This document shows positions 1 to 10,553 of a stretch of DNA of 46,297 bases, one piece after another (positions within the stretch are counted from its first letter, which is position 1; every line of letters starts with the position of its first letter). Under the pieces are notes generated by a model that saw nothing but the letters and a program-made list of their open reading frames with translations, made no database searches and was not told the origin of the DNA. A program made the translations under genes and the position numbers. Where the stretch lies: NCBI GenBank assembly GCA_009602735.1, contig WELA01013780.1, forward strand, positions 29,853-76,149. Reading direction: 5' to 3'. This DNA is from Mesotaenium endlicherianum. Taxonomy: Eukaryota; Streptophyta; Zygnematophyceae; Zygnematales; Mesotaeniaceae.

Positions 1-23
1 GGGGGGGGGTAGCTGGGAGGGAC

Positions 24-442
24 CTGCTCCATCATGTGGTTGGCCTGCTCGCGCGCATAGTGCCTCTCGCCCGGCGACAGCGTGCTCATCACCGGCTCCA
101 GCTCCTCCTCCGTCAGGAAGCTGCAGTCGGGCAAACCGCACCCGCTCAACTACCATTAGCACCACCGCCGCCGCCGCCGCCACAGCTGCTGCCGCATTGG
201 CTCAGGGCAGCGTCGAAGTTGGTGTTGGCTGTGCTGTACGCGCGACCTTTCCACTTGACAGACCATGGGCGTGCTGCTGCCTGTGCTCTCTTCGTACTGG
301 TCATGTGCGTGTGTATGTGTGCGCGTGTCTGTGCGTGCGTGTGTGGGGGGATGAGCGCGCATGTATCCGCGTGTGGACGTGCGCGTGTGTAGATGTGTGT
401 GTGGAGACGGGCACTTGCGTATGTGTGGGTATACATGTCTCT

Positions 443-521
<79 letters not shown>

Positions 522-3500
522 CCTTCTGGTCGGGCGTGGTGGCAGCATCGGCAGGCAACCCAGACTTGCTCATATGCAGCACTGCCGCTTAAATCGCATA
601 TCGGAAATAGTGGCAAAGGTACCAGAAGGAGACTCCAGAATATAACTAAAAAAAACTTGCGAATAGAGTAGCAAAAAAACAGTTAAAAACGAATAAAAGA
701 CAGAGAAGAAACACCCTCTCTGTTCAAAGACTGACTGCCCAGGGGGGTACCCGTTTCCACAACAAGCAAGCATCGCCAGCAGGTATTGCCAGCAAAGGCA
801 ACATCAGTGATCTTGCACAGAACTACAGCCCGTGAGAGCAGCGCCGCACACGCCCAGACACGCACACGCACACGCGCACACACACATGCACACACGCACG
901 CGCGCACATGTACACACACACACACGCGCGCGCATGCACGCGTGCGCGCACGCACGCACCCGTCATGGTTGGCGTCCAGCTCGGCAAACTTCGCCTTGGA
1001 GCGCGCCACCTTCTTCTCGGTGGCCGCCCGGAACTTCTCGCGGGCGGCGTGCGGGTCCGCGGCGCGGTGCGCGTCCACCAGGCTGTCGACGGCGTGGTGG
1101 TCGTCGTCGTCATCGTCGTCGTCGTCGCCGTGCGCGCCGGCGGCGTCGCGCAGCTCGCCAAACATGCCCTCGTGGAACTCCTCCCACTTGAGCCGCCCGT
1201 CCTTGTCGGTGTCGCGGTTCCTGCGCGCACAAGCACGCGCAGCAACGTGCCCCGTGTCAGCATGCTCGCGTGCGCGTGCCCGCACGCGTCCGCCGCAGTC
1301 CGCAATCTACTCACACAATTGCCGTGACTTTCTCTTTCTTTCCGACGGTTTCCACTGAGACTCAGCTTACGCCTCGGAAACAAGGACAGTCGACTGCCGT
1401 CGAAATCATAAGTCTGAAGCAGGCAGGCTGCCCAGCGCCTCACCCATCCCATCCACACCGTCCCCTCCTTATTTCCGCTTCCTCCCCTTTTCTCACACCT
1501 TGTTCAACATACTAACACGAAGAAAAGCTAGTAGTGGGTTGAGACACAGCAGACACATCACTCCGCTAACTGTCAAACCAACGGCCACAACATTGTGATT
1601 TGCTTTTGTTAGCCTACCGGTGGGTGACAACCAAGAGCTTGCAAGCTACTTCACAGTCCCCGGGGCCAGCAATGATAGGGGCCTGATGGGGACCACCAAG
1701 TGGACAGTGGAAAAATAAAGGGACAAGTGGCAAGAGCCCGCCAAGCAGACAGGTGGCAATCACCAGGGGACAGGGTGACAGATGCTCCCACGCGTATGGC
1801 CAACAGTGGGTTAGCAGCCAGAAGTGCTGGGCAGCTCAAGGAAGGGAAGTTGGATGGGGAAGCTGTTCCATCCTCTGCATCGCCAGATGCCACAAGGAAG
1901 GCGTGCTGGAGTCATGCTTCCTCTCCTCAACTCGCAGGCGGAAGAGATTGTGCAAAATTTCTCTCTCCCGAGCGCGTGGAAGCAAAGAGATGTACAGAAT
2001 GTTTGTCTGCCCTAATTTTTAGCTTCCCCAGCGCAGGCAAAGCCGCTGCAGAAACGTTCTCCAGAGGACTGCTGCCGCTCTGACTCCCAAGCAAAAGCTC
2101 GGGGAAGAGAAGGCATGATAGGGCAGGCGGCGGCTGAATATGGCGAGGAAGTGGGAGGGGAACCAGTCGTAAAGACACTGACTGTCTCAACGGCCGGGGA
2201 GAAAGCAGAGGGGGGCAAGTCGGAGGCATGGAGCGGCCACTGGAAGGAAACAGAAGGACGGGGAGGGGGAGGAGGGGTCAGAGGAAGCAGAGGAAGAAGA
2301 GGAAGGCGAGGAGGAGGACACTAGCCCTGCTGTGGTCCTGACACCTACCACATCCCCTGTAAGGGAGAAGACTTGGATGGCCTTGCAACAGCNAATGGGC
2401 AGAGAGGGGTGACAAGGGGGGCCATACTTGATCTCATCCATCCGGGACCACTGGTGCAGCTTCGCGTTCTCGCTGTCCTCCGGGTGCAAGAAGCTGCAGG
2501 GCACGCGCGCACGCACGCATACAAAGTATATTTACTATATGTTTATGCAATATCTGTATATTCACTATATGTTTAAACTAATGTTACTCCTCACTGCTGC
2601 ATGTGTGACAACTGGTACCCTAAACTTCCTTGTATAATGTCGATCCTTTTTCTGTCGTCGTTGGCATTGACCACTTTCGTGGGTCTCAGCAGTGTCACTG
2701 ACGGACCACTGATATACACGACGGAGAAAAAAGTAGCAGTACACATTCAAATACATAGTTACAAAGTCGTGTGCGTCACACGTGTATAAGCATATGCAAA
2801 AGTAGATGCTTTTCATACAAACTTGCATGAACACAGCAGGAAGACTATGAGTCGTCATCACGCCTCTGCACATACATGCAGGCACATGTTCTGAGAGAGA
2901 GAGAGAGGGAGGGAGGGACAATATGAAGAGAGAGACGCATAGGGCAGCAGATGCTCCAGGAAGGAGCCCCCACTTCTCAGCACGCCACTGGCCCATTGGT
3001 ATGCCATAAATTGGAATCAATTCAGGTTAAATTATGTCGTCAAGAATATAGTTACGTGTATAGAAGCCACCCACATGCATCACATACATCGCATGCATTG
3101 GTCTACTCCCGCTTCTGTTCGCATGTACATCATGTACACCATGCAAACACAAGTGGACACGCGCCCAAGATGCAGCCATGGCTCTGCCTGTGAGCCCTGA
3201 GAGGTCCCGCGCCTCCAGCAGAAGAACTTCAGCAAAGAGAGGGTGGAGGAGAGGAGAGAGGGGACGCACTCGTTGAACTCTTCCCGGCTGAGCTTCCCAT
3301 CGCCGTCGAGGTCAGCCAGAGGAAACTGCTCCTTGGAGTGCTGCACCCAGATCCTGTCATAGTCCGGCCAGTCCTCCTTCACTGCGCGTCGCAACCCCAA
3401 CCCCAACCCCAACCCCGGCCCAGGCCCAGACCCAAACCGACCCGAGCCAGTCCCAAACCAGTAGCATCAGCATGGTGGTCTGTGGCTTGTTCGGAGGGGC

Positions 3501-6244
3501 TCTGATAACCGTCAAACCCCTGCTTCCCCTTGGTCCATGTTGGCCCCTTCTCTTCTAGTATGCAGGGGGGATATGGCAGGCTTGGTTGACTCAAGTGTGG
3601 TTATTTATCCCTCGTTGGCAACCAAGATATTCCCCCTCGGGAGAGCTCCAGGTCCCAAGTTTCGACCTAAGCCTTGTAGAAAACAGCCTCTAAGCAATCG
3701 CCAGCAGGTCTAGCTCAGCCATCCCCTTTCGGCCTCTCCCTCTTAAAAAGCATGAGTTCTTAATATTGTGAGGAAGGCATCAAAGCACCACAGGGCTTCG
3801 GCTAATAGCTGGCTCAAGTTTTTATCCGTCTTCAGCAGTATCAATTCTGAACCACACACTACCTCTCCCAGAAACCCAGCTTTGCCGTCAGGATAGTAGG
3901 GAAAGCATAGTGGGTTTTTGGTTGTGTGTATGTGTGTGTGTATGTGTGTCTGTGTGTGCGTGTTCGCTCGCTCGAAAGAGAGGGAGAGAGTATACACCAC
4001 ATGTACATGTAAAGCCACGGGAACTCTACTCAGGAGTAGGAAAGTGACTGCTGATGATTTTCAATCCTACAGCCGAGGATCCAGGCTGATTTCTCCAACA
4101 TATACAGATCACAGCCGACAATGTCAGGGGTCGTAAGCTGAAGGCACATGGGCTGTCACCTGCATCCCCCTCGCTGTCATCGTGGAGGTACTCCTTGAGG
4201 GTGACGAAGCCGTCGTGATTGCGGTCTATGACATCGAGCTCCCTGTCTGTCCTATGGAGACTCTGCTTGCGGACCTGCTGCAAGTGCCACGAGGTGAGCT
4301 CGTCAACCGACACCCTGTCATCTACGGGCTTCACGTCAATCAGGGGAAACAGGGTGGCCAGCCTGCTTGTGATGTTGAAGTGGTCGGTGTCAAAGTAGTC
4401 TGCCACGCCAATGACAACCAAAGGACACGACTGTCAGGAAACAGAGACCGTGCCTGCCGTCCGAAACGGCTTCACTGGCAGTCTTGGATACATGCTGGTC
4501 GTCAGCAGTTGACCAGCAGTTGACCAGCCCTTGACCACCAGTCAGACAAGGACTTCAGGCGAGGCACCTGGATGCAGCAATAGAGGAAAGCAAAGAGGTC
4601 CAAAATCCCACAGATTGCCAGTGTGCTCCTATATTGCACAAGCATCAGGTCCAAGCCAGTCCCTCTGCTTCTACTGCGCTGAAGTACCTGGCACACTTTC
4701 AAAATGTCATAGCCCCAAGTGTCACAGAGTCAAGTGGTTGCACAATCCATTGCCAGCAGCAGCAGCTATCTGACAATTTGATGAGAATCAGATTGAGGTT
4801 TGAAAAGGCATAAATTTCATACAGATTCACATGTGATCAAGTTTCACTCAAAATGTCAAGATGTATAATCCCTAAACACTTAAAATTCATCCTTTTCTCA
4901 AAACATATTGAGAGCAAGCATTAGGATAGAACCTCCCGCAAGTATATATGCAACATGTAGTCATGAGCAGATTTATTGCAGTGCAGACTTACATAGTGCT
5001 GCTAGGGCCACCCACCCACCCTTCAGGGCCAGATGAGATCAGTAGCAAAATAAATAAGAGTTCTATTAGAGCTGTCAGAAAGATACTAGTAGTAAGGGTA
5101 GAATCCTACTATTCAGGCGTACAAGTATTTACCAGGTCAGAGTTGAGCCAATAGCAAGAAAACTTAATCTGAAGGCAGTTATTAGGTACTTATACCAAAG
5201 ATTTAACAGACACATAACATTAGCTCAACCTAGGATAAAAGAAGTTCTATAGGCCCAGTGTCCCAGTCCCGTATGCACGTACCCAAAGCACTTGTACACT
5301 ATGCCTATTTACTCTAACCTGCAAAATTCATCTACTCTATCACATCAGATATGCATATATGGCTATGATCGAGATGAAATTTATGCACACATGTTCCCTC
5401 CCAGAAGTCGAATGTGGTCCAGACACATGCGCCCCAAGAATAGAGTGGCGTATGCTTTGAAGGGGCATGTTTCAGATACTTTTCAAAGCTAACCCAACTA
5501 GTGATCTGCTTCATGCGGCCAGCACAACCAGAATGTTGAAAGTTATGATTCCTTGCTCCCTTCCTACTCGCAGTGCTGCAACAGGATTCAGTGAGCTACA
5601 TATTTACGAACAGGCAACGTAGAGAGACGACCTTTGATATGAAAACGAACCAGCTCAGAGCTCAACATATGGCATCTACTCCAGTCATTGCTCTGGACTC
5701 TTTTTACACTTACATAGCAGCTGAGAAAAAAGAAGCGCAGAAGCTCAATTAAGGCCGGAGTCAATTTACCTTCACGGTCGTAGTCTTCCGGGTCGAATTC
5801 GCCATCATGATGATCCTCAACCTCGTGATTTTCGTGGTGCTCGATCTCGGCTTCATGCAAGTTAGAATGATGATCATCATCATGCATGTTTGCTTTCTGC
5901 TCTTCATGGTGTCTTGCTTGCCTATGTTCAGCTATATGCTTTGCGTAATAGTCGCGTTGCTTGCTGATAGACTCACGAGACATTGCATGCTGCTTAAACT
6001 TTTCCTTCTCCCACATTCTGTCGTCTTGGTCTTGCTCATATTGCGCTACAACTGGATCGAAAGGAATATGGTCTAACTTTGGATTTGGATCCGCCGTAGC
6101 TTTGTGCAGCTTAATCCGTTTGCTCCTCAAACCCCTCCTTGAGACTCTTCCTTCCTCTAGCTTTGGTGTTCTTGAGAATATAAGGAATCCAATCAGAAAT
6201 ACTAAGAAGAGAGCGTAAAGCACTCCAGGCTTCAAAGCACCCAT
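24..6244 (-). CDS. EF-hand calcium-binding protein, calumenin/reticulocalbin-like, single-pass secretory pathway protein (3' end off the left edge)
   Basis: Six minus-strand exons join with matching phases and GT/AG borders: 6244-5770, 4399-4160, 3381-3270, 2493-2428, 1220-960 and 120-24, giving 417 codons. The ATG is at 6244-6242. Residues 8-23 form a hydrophobic signal anchor followed by basic residues, so the rest is probably lumenal. Residues about 100-155 are rich in His, Asp and Glu. The first EF-hand (about 175-196) is degenerate. Canonical loops begin at D217 (DRNHDGFVTLKE), D262/D264 (DLDGDGKLSREE), D301 (DTDKDGRLKWEE) and D380 (DANHDGFLTEEE). An Asp run lies between the fourth and fifth hands. 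From memory, order and flanking residues (FNITSRL, the FND-FLHP exon join) match the plant At5g08580-type family, whose last EF-hand would be in the missing exon. The role is Ca2+ binding in the ER/secretory lumen, by family inference. Introns are 776-1370 bp and hold repeats and a transposon relic. Confidence 0.9.
441..518. repeat. compound microsatellite (TG)n(GA)n in intron 5 of the EF-hand gene
   Basis: About 13 TG units run directly into about 25 GA units. On the coding (minus) strand this reads (TC)n then (CA)n in the acceptor half of the 839-bp intron. The flanking stretch 300-440 is also TG-rich on the plus strand. Confidence 0.95.
845..959. repeat. alternating CA/CG purine-pyrimidine tract abutting the exon 5 donor
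   Basis: Nearly pure CA, CG and TG dinucleotides on the plus strand. On the coding strand this is a GTGCGTGC-type tract that begins at the 5' splice site of intron 5. Z-DNA-prone by composition. Confidence 0.85.
2260..2396 (+). mobile_element. relic of the element B/C extra ORF inside intron 4 of the EF-hand gene
   Basis: The plus strand encodes the acidic-tract junction of the extra ORF found in elements B and C: a Glu-rich run, then EEEDTSPAVVLTPTTSP and VREKT, closely matching B at about 23500-23620. It is antisense to the host gene. There is a single N at 2393. No LTR or pol was seen beside it. The 1621-2260 stretch upstream has no recognisable match. Confidence 0.8.
3393..3416 (-). repeat. 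(GGGGTT)4 tract, G-quadruplex candidate, just upstream of the exon 3 acceptor
   Basis: Four AACCCC units on the plus strand read as four G4 runs separated by TT on the coding strand of the EF-hand gene. The tract ends about ten bases before the AG of the exon 3 acceptor at 3382-3383, where a pyrimidine tract would be expected. Confidence 0.85.
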
Positions 6245-7604
6245 TGCACTAGGGCTTGGATTCTAGTCCAGATTTCAATCTCAAAGTGCTCACTCTCAAA
6301 CTATTAGCTCTTCCTACAAAATCTCACATAGACTTAACGGGGCGACTATTCCGGCCAGTACCACGCGAACAATGCAAATCGAGTACATAGAACGCGCATC
6401 AATGCTGCAATGAACTTTTAGGCTGCCGTAAGCTGCTTCTTCCAGCTTAAACATATCTTAATGCTCGGGAATATCCCTTGCCGGCATCAACAGCTGCGTC
6501 ATCGTCCTGGATTACATACTACTCCTCTTCACAAAATAAAACAAGCTCAATGGGGGCGATATTCGTCATTGAATTCTGTTATACAACTGTATAAGCCAGT
6601 GAAACATCGTCCTCTACGACATAGCCTCGTATCCGTTCTTCCTCTCGGGTTATTGCATACAAGGTTATGAGGTTCAGGTTCATGTGCACTAGCTGCGCTA
6701 CTTTCCAGCTCGCGTTTTTGCTCGCTTGGGAACTATTCGCGCGGTATGTTTCCAAAATGTAAAACACTGTCACCACGTTGCAGTTTGAAGGGCTGCGTTC
6801 AGTATCGTGCCTTGTCGTGCCTAGTGTCGATACTATCCGCAGAAGCCTGGTCAAAAGCTGACCCTTCACTTACCACTTGTCTGGTCAAATACTATTGACC
6901 TTTGACTCTTCAGTCCATTTACCAAGTTCCCTTAGCAACTTTAGTGCTCACACACAAGCTTATCCATGGCTTCCGTGGCTTCTCTTTCTAGAGTTCTTTA
7001 ACTAGTGCAGAAGTTACTAAACCTACAGCAGATCTTGCTATTCAGCCAGTGTTTCTCTACTCTTGGCCACATTCATCAACTCTTCACTTTGAGTACTTTA
7101 TTTCCTCGATTCTTCATCAAAAACAATCCTAGCATTTGCTTTTTGCAAGCGACATATAAAGAGCACCTCACTATTCTATGTCCTTATTGCACGCTAAAGG
7201 TCCCTTAAAACTACTAATCAAGATTCTCACAGCAGATCACATCTACCAAACCTGTCAAAAAGTTTTTTTTGCCTCAAAAACTCATGAGCGCTAACTAATT
7301 TACCTTCTAGCCTTGGCAAAAGAGAGGAAATCCTTAAAAGAGGGTTGAAGCGTGCTTCTCTGGCTCCTTATTGTCTTGAGGTTCCTGAGCTTGCCTTTGC
7401 GCATTCTTCCTTCTCTTCCCTCTTCTTCTTTGCGCAAAAACTAACGTGCTTGCCTTCTTGTCCAAAGTCGGCAAAGCACTTTCGAGGCCTTCTCGGCCTA
7501 CGTGTGCAATGTCTCATGTCAGCTAGGCTGCCAAGCTGCGTCGGGCGTGGCTCATTCATTCTTGGCGTGGTCAAGTTTATGCAACACCTCAGATAGTCAA
7601 TGCT
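6245..7604. other. non-coding upstream region of the EF-hand gene
   Basis: The EF-hand start codon is at the left border, so its promoter should lie here. I see no clear TATA box, no convincing ORF and no repeat. Confidence 0.5.
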
Positions 7605-7770
7605 GTCGTGGCCATCTCTCGCACGACTGCTAATATACAAAATTCAACGTGGCTGTCCACATCATTTATTCCAAGGTGGCAGGCTTATCGTGGCCATTTT
7701 GCGCACGGCTGTTACTGGACCGAGTCAACGTGGCTGTTCACATCACCCATTCCAGGATGGCAGGCCTCTT
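7605..7770. repeat. two-copy tandem repeat, about 83-bp unit
   Basis: Units begin TCGTGGCCAT at 7605 and 7688, and each contains CAACGTGGCTGT followed by CACATCA and a final GGTGGCAGGC/GGATGGCAGGC. The copies differ by scattered substitutions. Confidence 0.75.
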
Positions 7771-8808
7771 ACTCTTACTCGTCATGACTTTATGGGATAG
7801 TGAAGCTGTGTTCCTCACCGTGAGTCAAGTGCACGTCAACTTTGTCGAGTTGACTATGCTCAAAGTTATGCGGTCAACCCTTACTTCAAACCGATGTATT
7901 TACTTGCCATAACTTCCGTTGCACGATCCTGATCGACTTGGACCTTCGTTTGTGACATTAGCACAATTACGACTTCTCATTTCACTAAATTTTTTGGCAC
8001 ATTAGAACATGTGTATAATCGTCCATGCATTAAAAGATCTTACTTTTGATGTATTTTGAAGTATGTATTTGTGTCACGTATTAATATGTGCTATTTGTTT
8101 AGACTTTTACATACTCAAGTACTTAACTGCATACGATTTAATATGCCAGGCGCCAAATGGACCAACGACGAATGCTGGTTAGGATTCATGCTGCCTGTTG
8201 TGCCCGGGCCTGATGGGGTCGTTTAAACTGCTTATGTGTTAGATGGTGCGCATGTTACCCTTGGACCAAACTTTAACCTGCAATTGATGTCAACACATTG
8301 CATTCGATATCAAATCGAATCGTTGTTGGTTACAATATTTGATGACGAAATATTTTCATTAGTGTGCACATGCATCGTGGTAATATTGTGGTTAAAATTT
8401 CCCGCCCCCTACAAGCAAAAGTTGACCTGATTTGGACTTGAGGTCAGGCTTAGAATCGACTTTGTCATGCGAGATGCATGTTGTGTACAGTGAGCAAACC
8501 CGACGCCTGGAATGGGTGAGGTAGACATGCCAGGTTAGGTGTGGTTTGTCAACTTCCAGGCTAGAAATGACCACAACACAATTGACACCTGGACGGCCAA
8601 AACAAGACTTGGTCCACTGGCAGGACAACCATGACATAGTCGGCACGGCGACGAGGACCATCGAAGCTGCCACATAAGCTTGATTGCGCCTCAAGAGACG
8701 AGCAAGGCACGCGCAACTCCAGCTTGGCATGAGAGGGCTCAGTGACACGAGTGAGAGCATATGGCGTCGAGACGACCTCAAAGATGCATGTGCTGACTTG
8801 GACAAAAC
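7771..8808. other. spacer left of element A, no identified gene
   Basis: Mostly AT-rich. A minus-strand open stretch at about 8561-8805 is GC-richer and could be decayed coding sequence, but I recognise no motif. The last five bases (8804-8808, AAAAC) are the left target duplication of element A. Confidence 0.5.
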
Positions 8809-9310
8809 TGTAGTGATTTGAGTTATATATATTAGTTTGCATATATTTTAATACTTTTGAATATATTTGGAGTAGTATTTTGTGGAGTCAAGTGTGAATA
8901 GATACTCCAGTGACTTGGTTCATGTCCTTTGAACCTTCTAAGGCATTTTCGAAGTTAGAGGAAGGACCTAGAAGAACTCCATGTGGCAAAAGTCAAATGT
9001 GCCATTTTTAGGTCAAAAAGACATGTGTACATTATTCTAGAAAGAGGTGGCAAGTTTTGGGATGTGTTGGGTGCCAACACATCAACATGCACCTTCCTAG
9101 AAGTTACTTATGTAGCAAGTATATGAGCAAGAGCTAGAACATAGAAAGACATTCCAGAAGCACTCTTGTACTCGCCAAATTTCAAAAATATATCAACTTT
9201 CAAGAAGCCATCTCGCTTTCAAGAAGCTACCACTTGTGTTCAAAGATCCTTGTCTTAAATAGATAAAGTATTATATTTCACTAAGTACTTTGTCTATTTG
9301 TTTCACTACA
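8809..9310 (+). repeat. 5' LTR of element A
   Basis: Matches 14885-15386 and the solo LTR 44110-44612 along its whole length. The TATATAAA box of those copies is mutated here (TATATGAG near 9123). It ends in TTTCACTACA directly before the PBS. Confidence 0.95.
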
Positions 9311-9311
9311 G

Positions 9312-9323
9312 TGGTATCGGAGC
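9312..9323 (+). other. primer-binding site of element A
   Basis: TGGTATCGGAGC starts two bases after the LTR. It resembles the plant initiator-tRNA-Met site TGGTATCAGAGC with one change (A to G). Confidence 0.8.
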
Positions 9324-9347
9324 TAGGCACTTTGGTAGCACACGAAG

Positions 9348-10553
9348 ATGGCCGATCCTCAAGACCAACAGCAAGCTTTTGTAGGAAGCACTTCATCTCC
9401 AAGAGACCCTCCTCCAACGCCGACCGGAGAGCACACTCAAGAAAATTTGCAACAACAAGAAGCACCACAAGGAGGAGCTCCGTCAAATCCCGTAGCAGCC
9501 GCTATAGCAAAGTTGACCCCACCACAAAGAGTTCCCGCAAAAGAGTGGGCAGCCTTCCTAATGACCGTCCACAACCAAGTGGGCTTAGCCACCTATGAAG
9601 CAACCGTGCAAGCGTCAAGAGAAGCTATGGCTGCCATGGTTGCCCCTATTGCAAGCAACGCTCAAAATCCAACCCCGGCTCAAGCGCCTCCACAAGAGCC
9701 TACAAGAGCAAGGATACTTATCAAGCCCGGCAAAATCGACACTTTCAACCCCGGGAAAGCAGCCAACCTAAACTTATGGCTCTACCAAGTGGAGACTTAC
9801 CTCGCATTCCTTGAAGTACCCAAGGAGGACTACGTTCCCTTTGCCGTTACCTTACTTAAAGGAGCAGCAACATCATGGTGGCGTAACTATCAAGCATCTA
9901 TATATCAAGCTATGGCGCACCCCGTGCTCGACCAAGAGCCCCCACCACCATACGCAAGATGGGCAAATTTTTGAGAGGCCCTCAAGAAGCAATTCATGCT
10001 CATCAAAGCGAAGAAGATTGCCCAAGGAAAGCTCCACCATCTCAAGCAAACGACGTTCGTTCAAGAGTATACATCCAGATTTCACGCCCTCACTCTTGAG
10101 ATCCCCAACATATCTCTCGAAGAGAAGATTTATCGCTACATTTTTGGCCTCAAGCCCAAGGTGGCAAAAGAAGTGAAATTACGCGACTTGACGAACTTTT
10201 CAAAGACTGTTGGAGTGGCTCAAAAGGTGGATACCTTGGATTTCAAGCACTCCGTGCCTTCATCTTCACGAGCACCGACGACGCAAGTGTACGCAGCCCC
10301 TTCCACATCCGAATCTGGACCCACACCCATGGAAATTGGAGTTATTAAAAGGGACCCCGCGGCTGCCCGAAAGAGTGGAAGACCCTTCAATGACACTTAT
10401 GATGCAAGAAACCACCAAGAAGTGAAAGCAAGACTCTCCCCGACTGAAGAAGAAGCTCTTATGACGCCTGGACTATGCTTTTATTGTCAGGAAAAGGGCC
10501 ATCATGCACTCTCATGCCCCACAAATTTGTCAAAAAACGTACAGCGCCGGTAG
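9348..10553 (+). pseudogene. gag: Gag of element A, interrupted by one in-frame TGA
   Basis: ATG at 9348. The retrotransposon gag domain is visible around residues 125-185 (NLWLYQVETYLAFLEV, LLKGAATSWWRNY). The frame is stopped by TGA at 9972-9974 and then continues in the same frame to TAG at 10551. Near the C-terminus is a CCHC knuckle, CFYCQEKGHHALSC, which binds RNA in this family. The total frame is 401 codons. The TGA is probably a mutated sense codon (CGA would need one transition), since the reading frame beyond it is well conserved. Pol starts in the overlapping -1 frame. Confidence 0.9.
10532..10538 (+). promoter_or_regulatory. candidate -1 ribosomal frameshift heptamer, A AAA AAC, gag-pol of element A
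   Basis: In the gag frame the codons read TCA AAA AAC, a canonical X XXY YYZ slippery sequence. It is 13 bases before the gag stop at 10551, and pol is open in exactly the -1 frame. I have not folded the downstream RNA. Confidence 0.65.

Noticed and set aside
36..616. Overlapping open frames on both strands rich in Arg/Glu, Ser/Leu and His/Thr dipeptides
   Set aside because: They are translations of the (TG)n(GA)n microsatellite inside intron 5.
786..1358. Long plus-strand open frames opposite the EF-hand exon 960-1220
   Set aside because: Shadow frames of a GC-rich exon and its CA-rich intron; the minus-strand frame carries the EF-hands and splice sites.
8561..8805. Possible decayed pol or gene fragment on the minus strand left of element A
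   Set aside because: Composition looks somewhat coding but no motif can be recognised.
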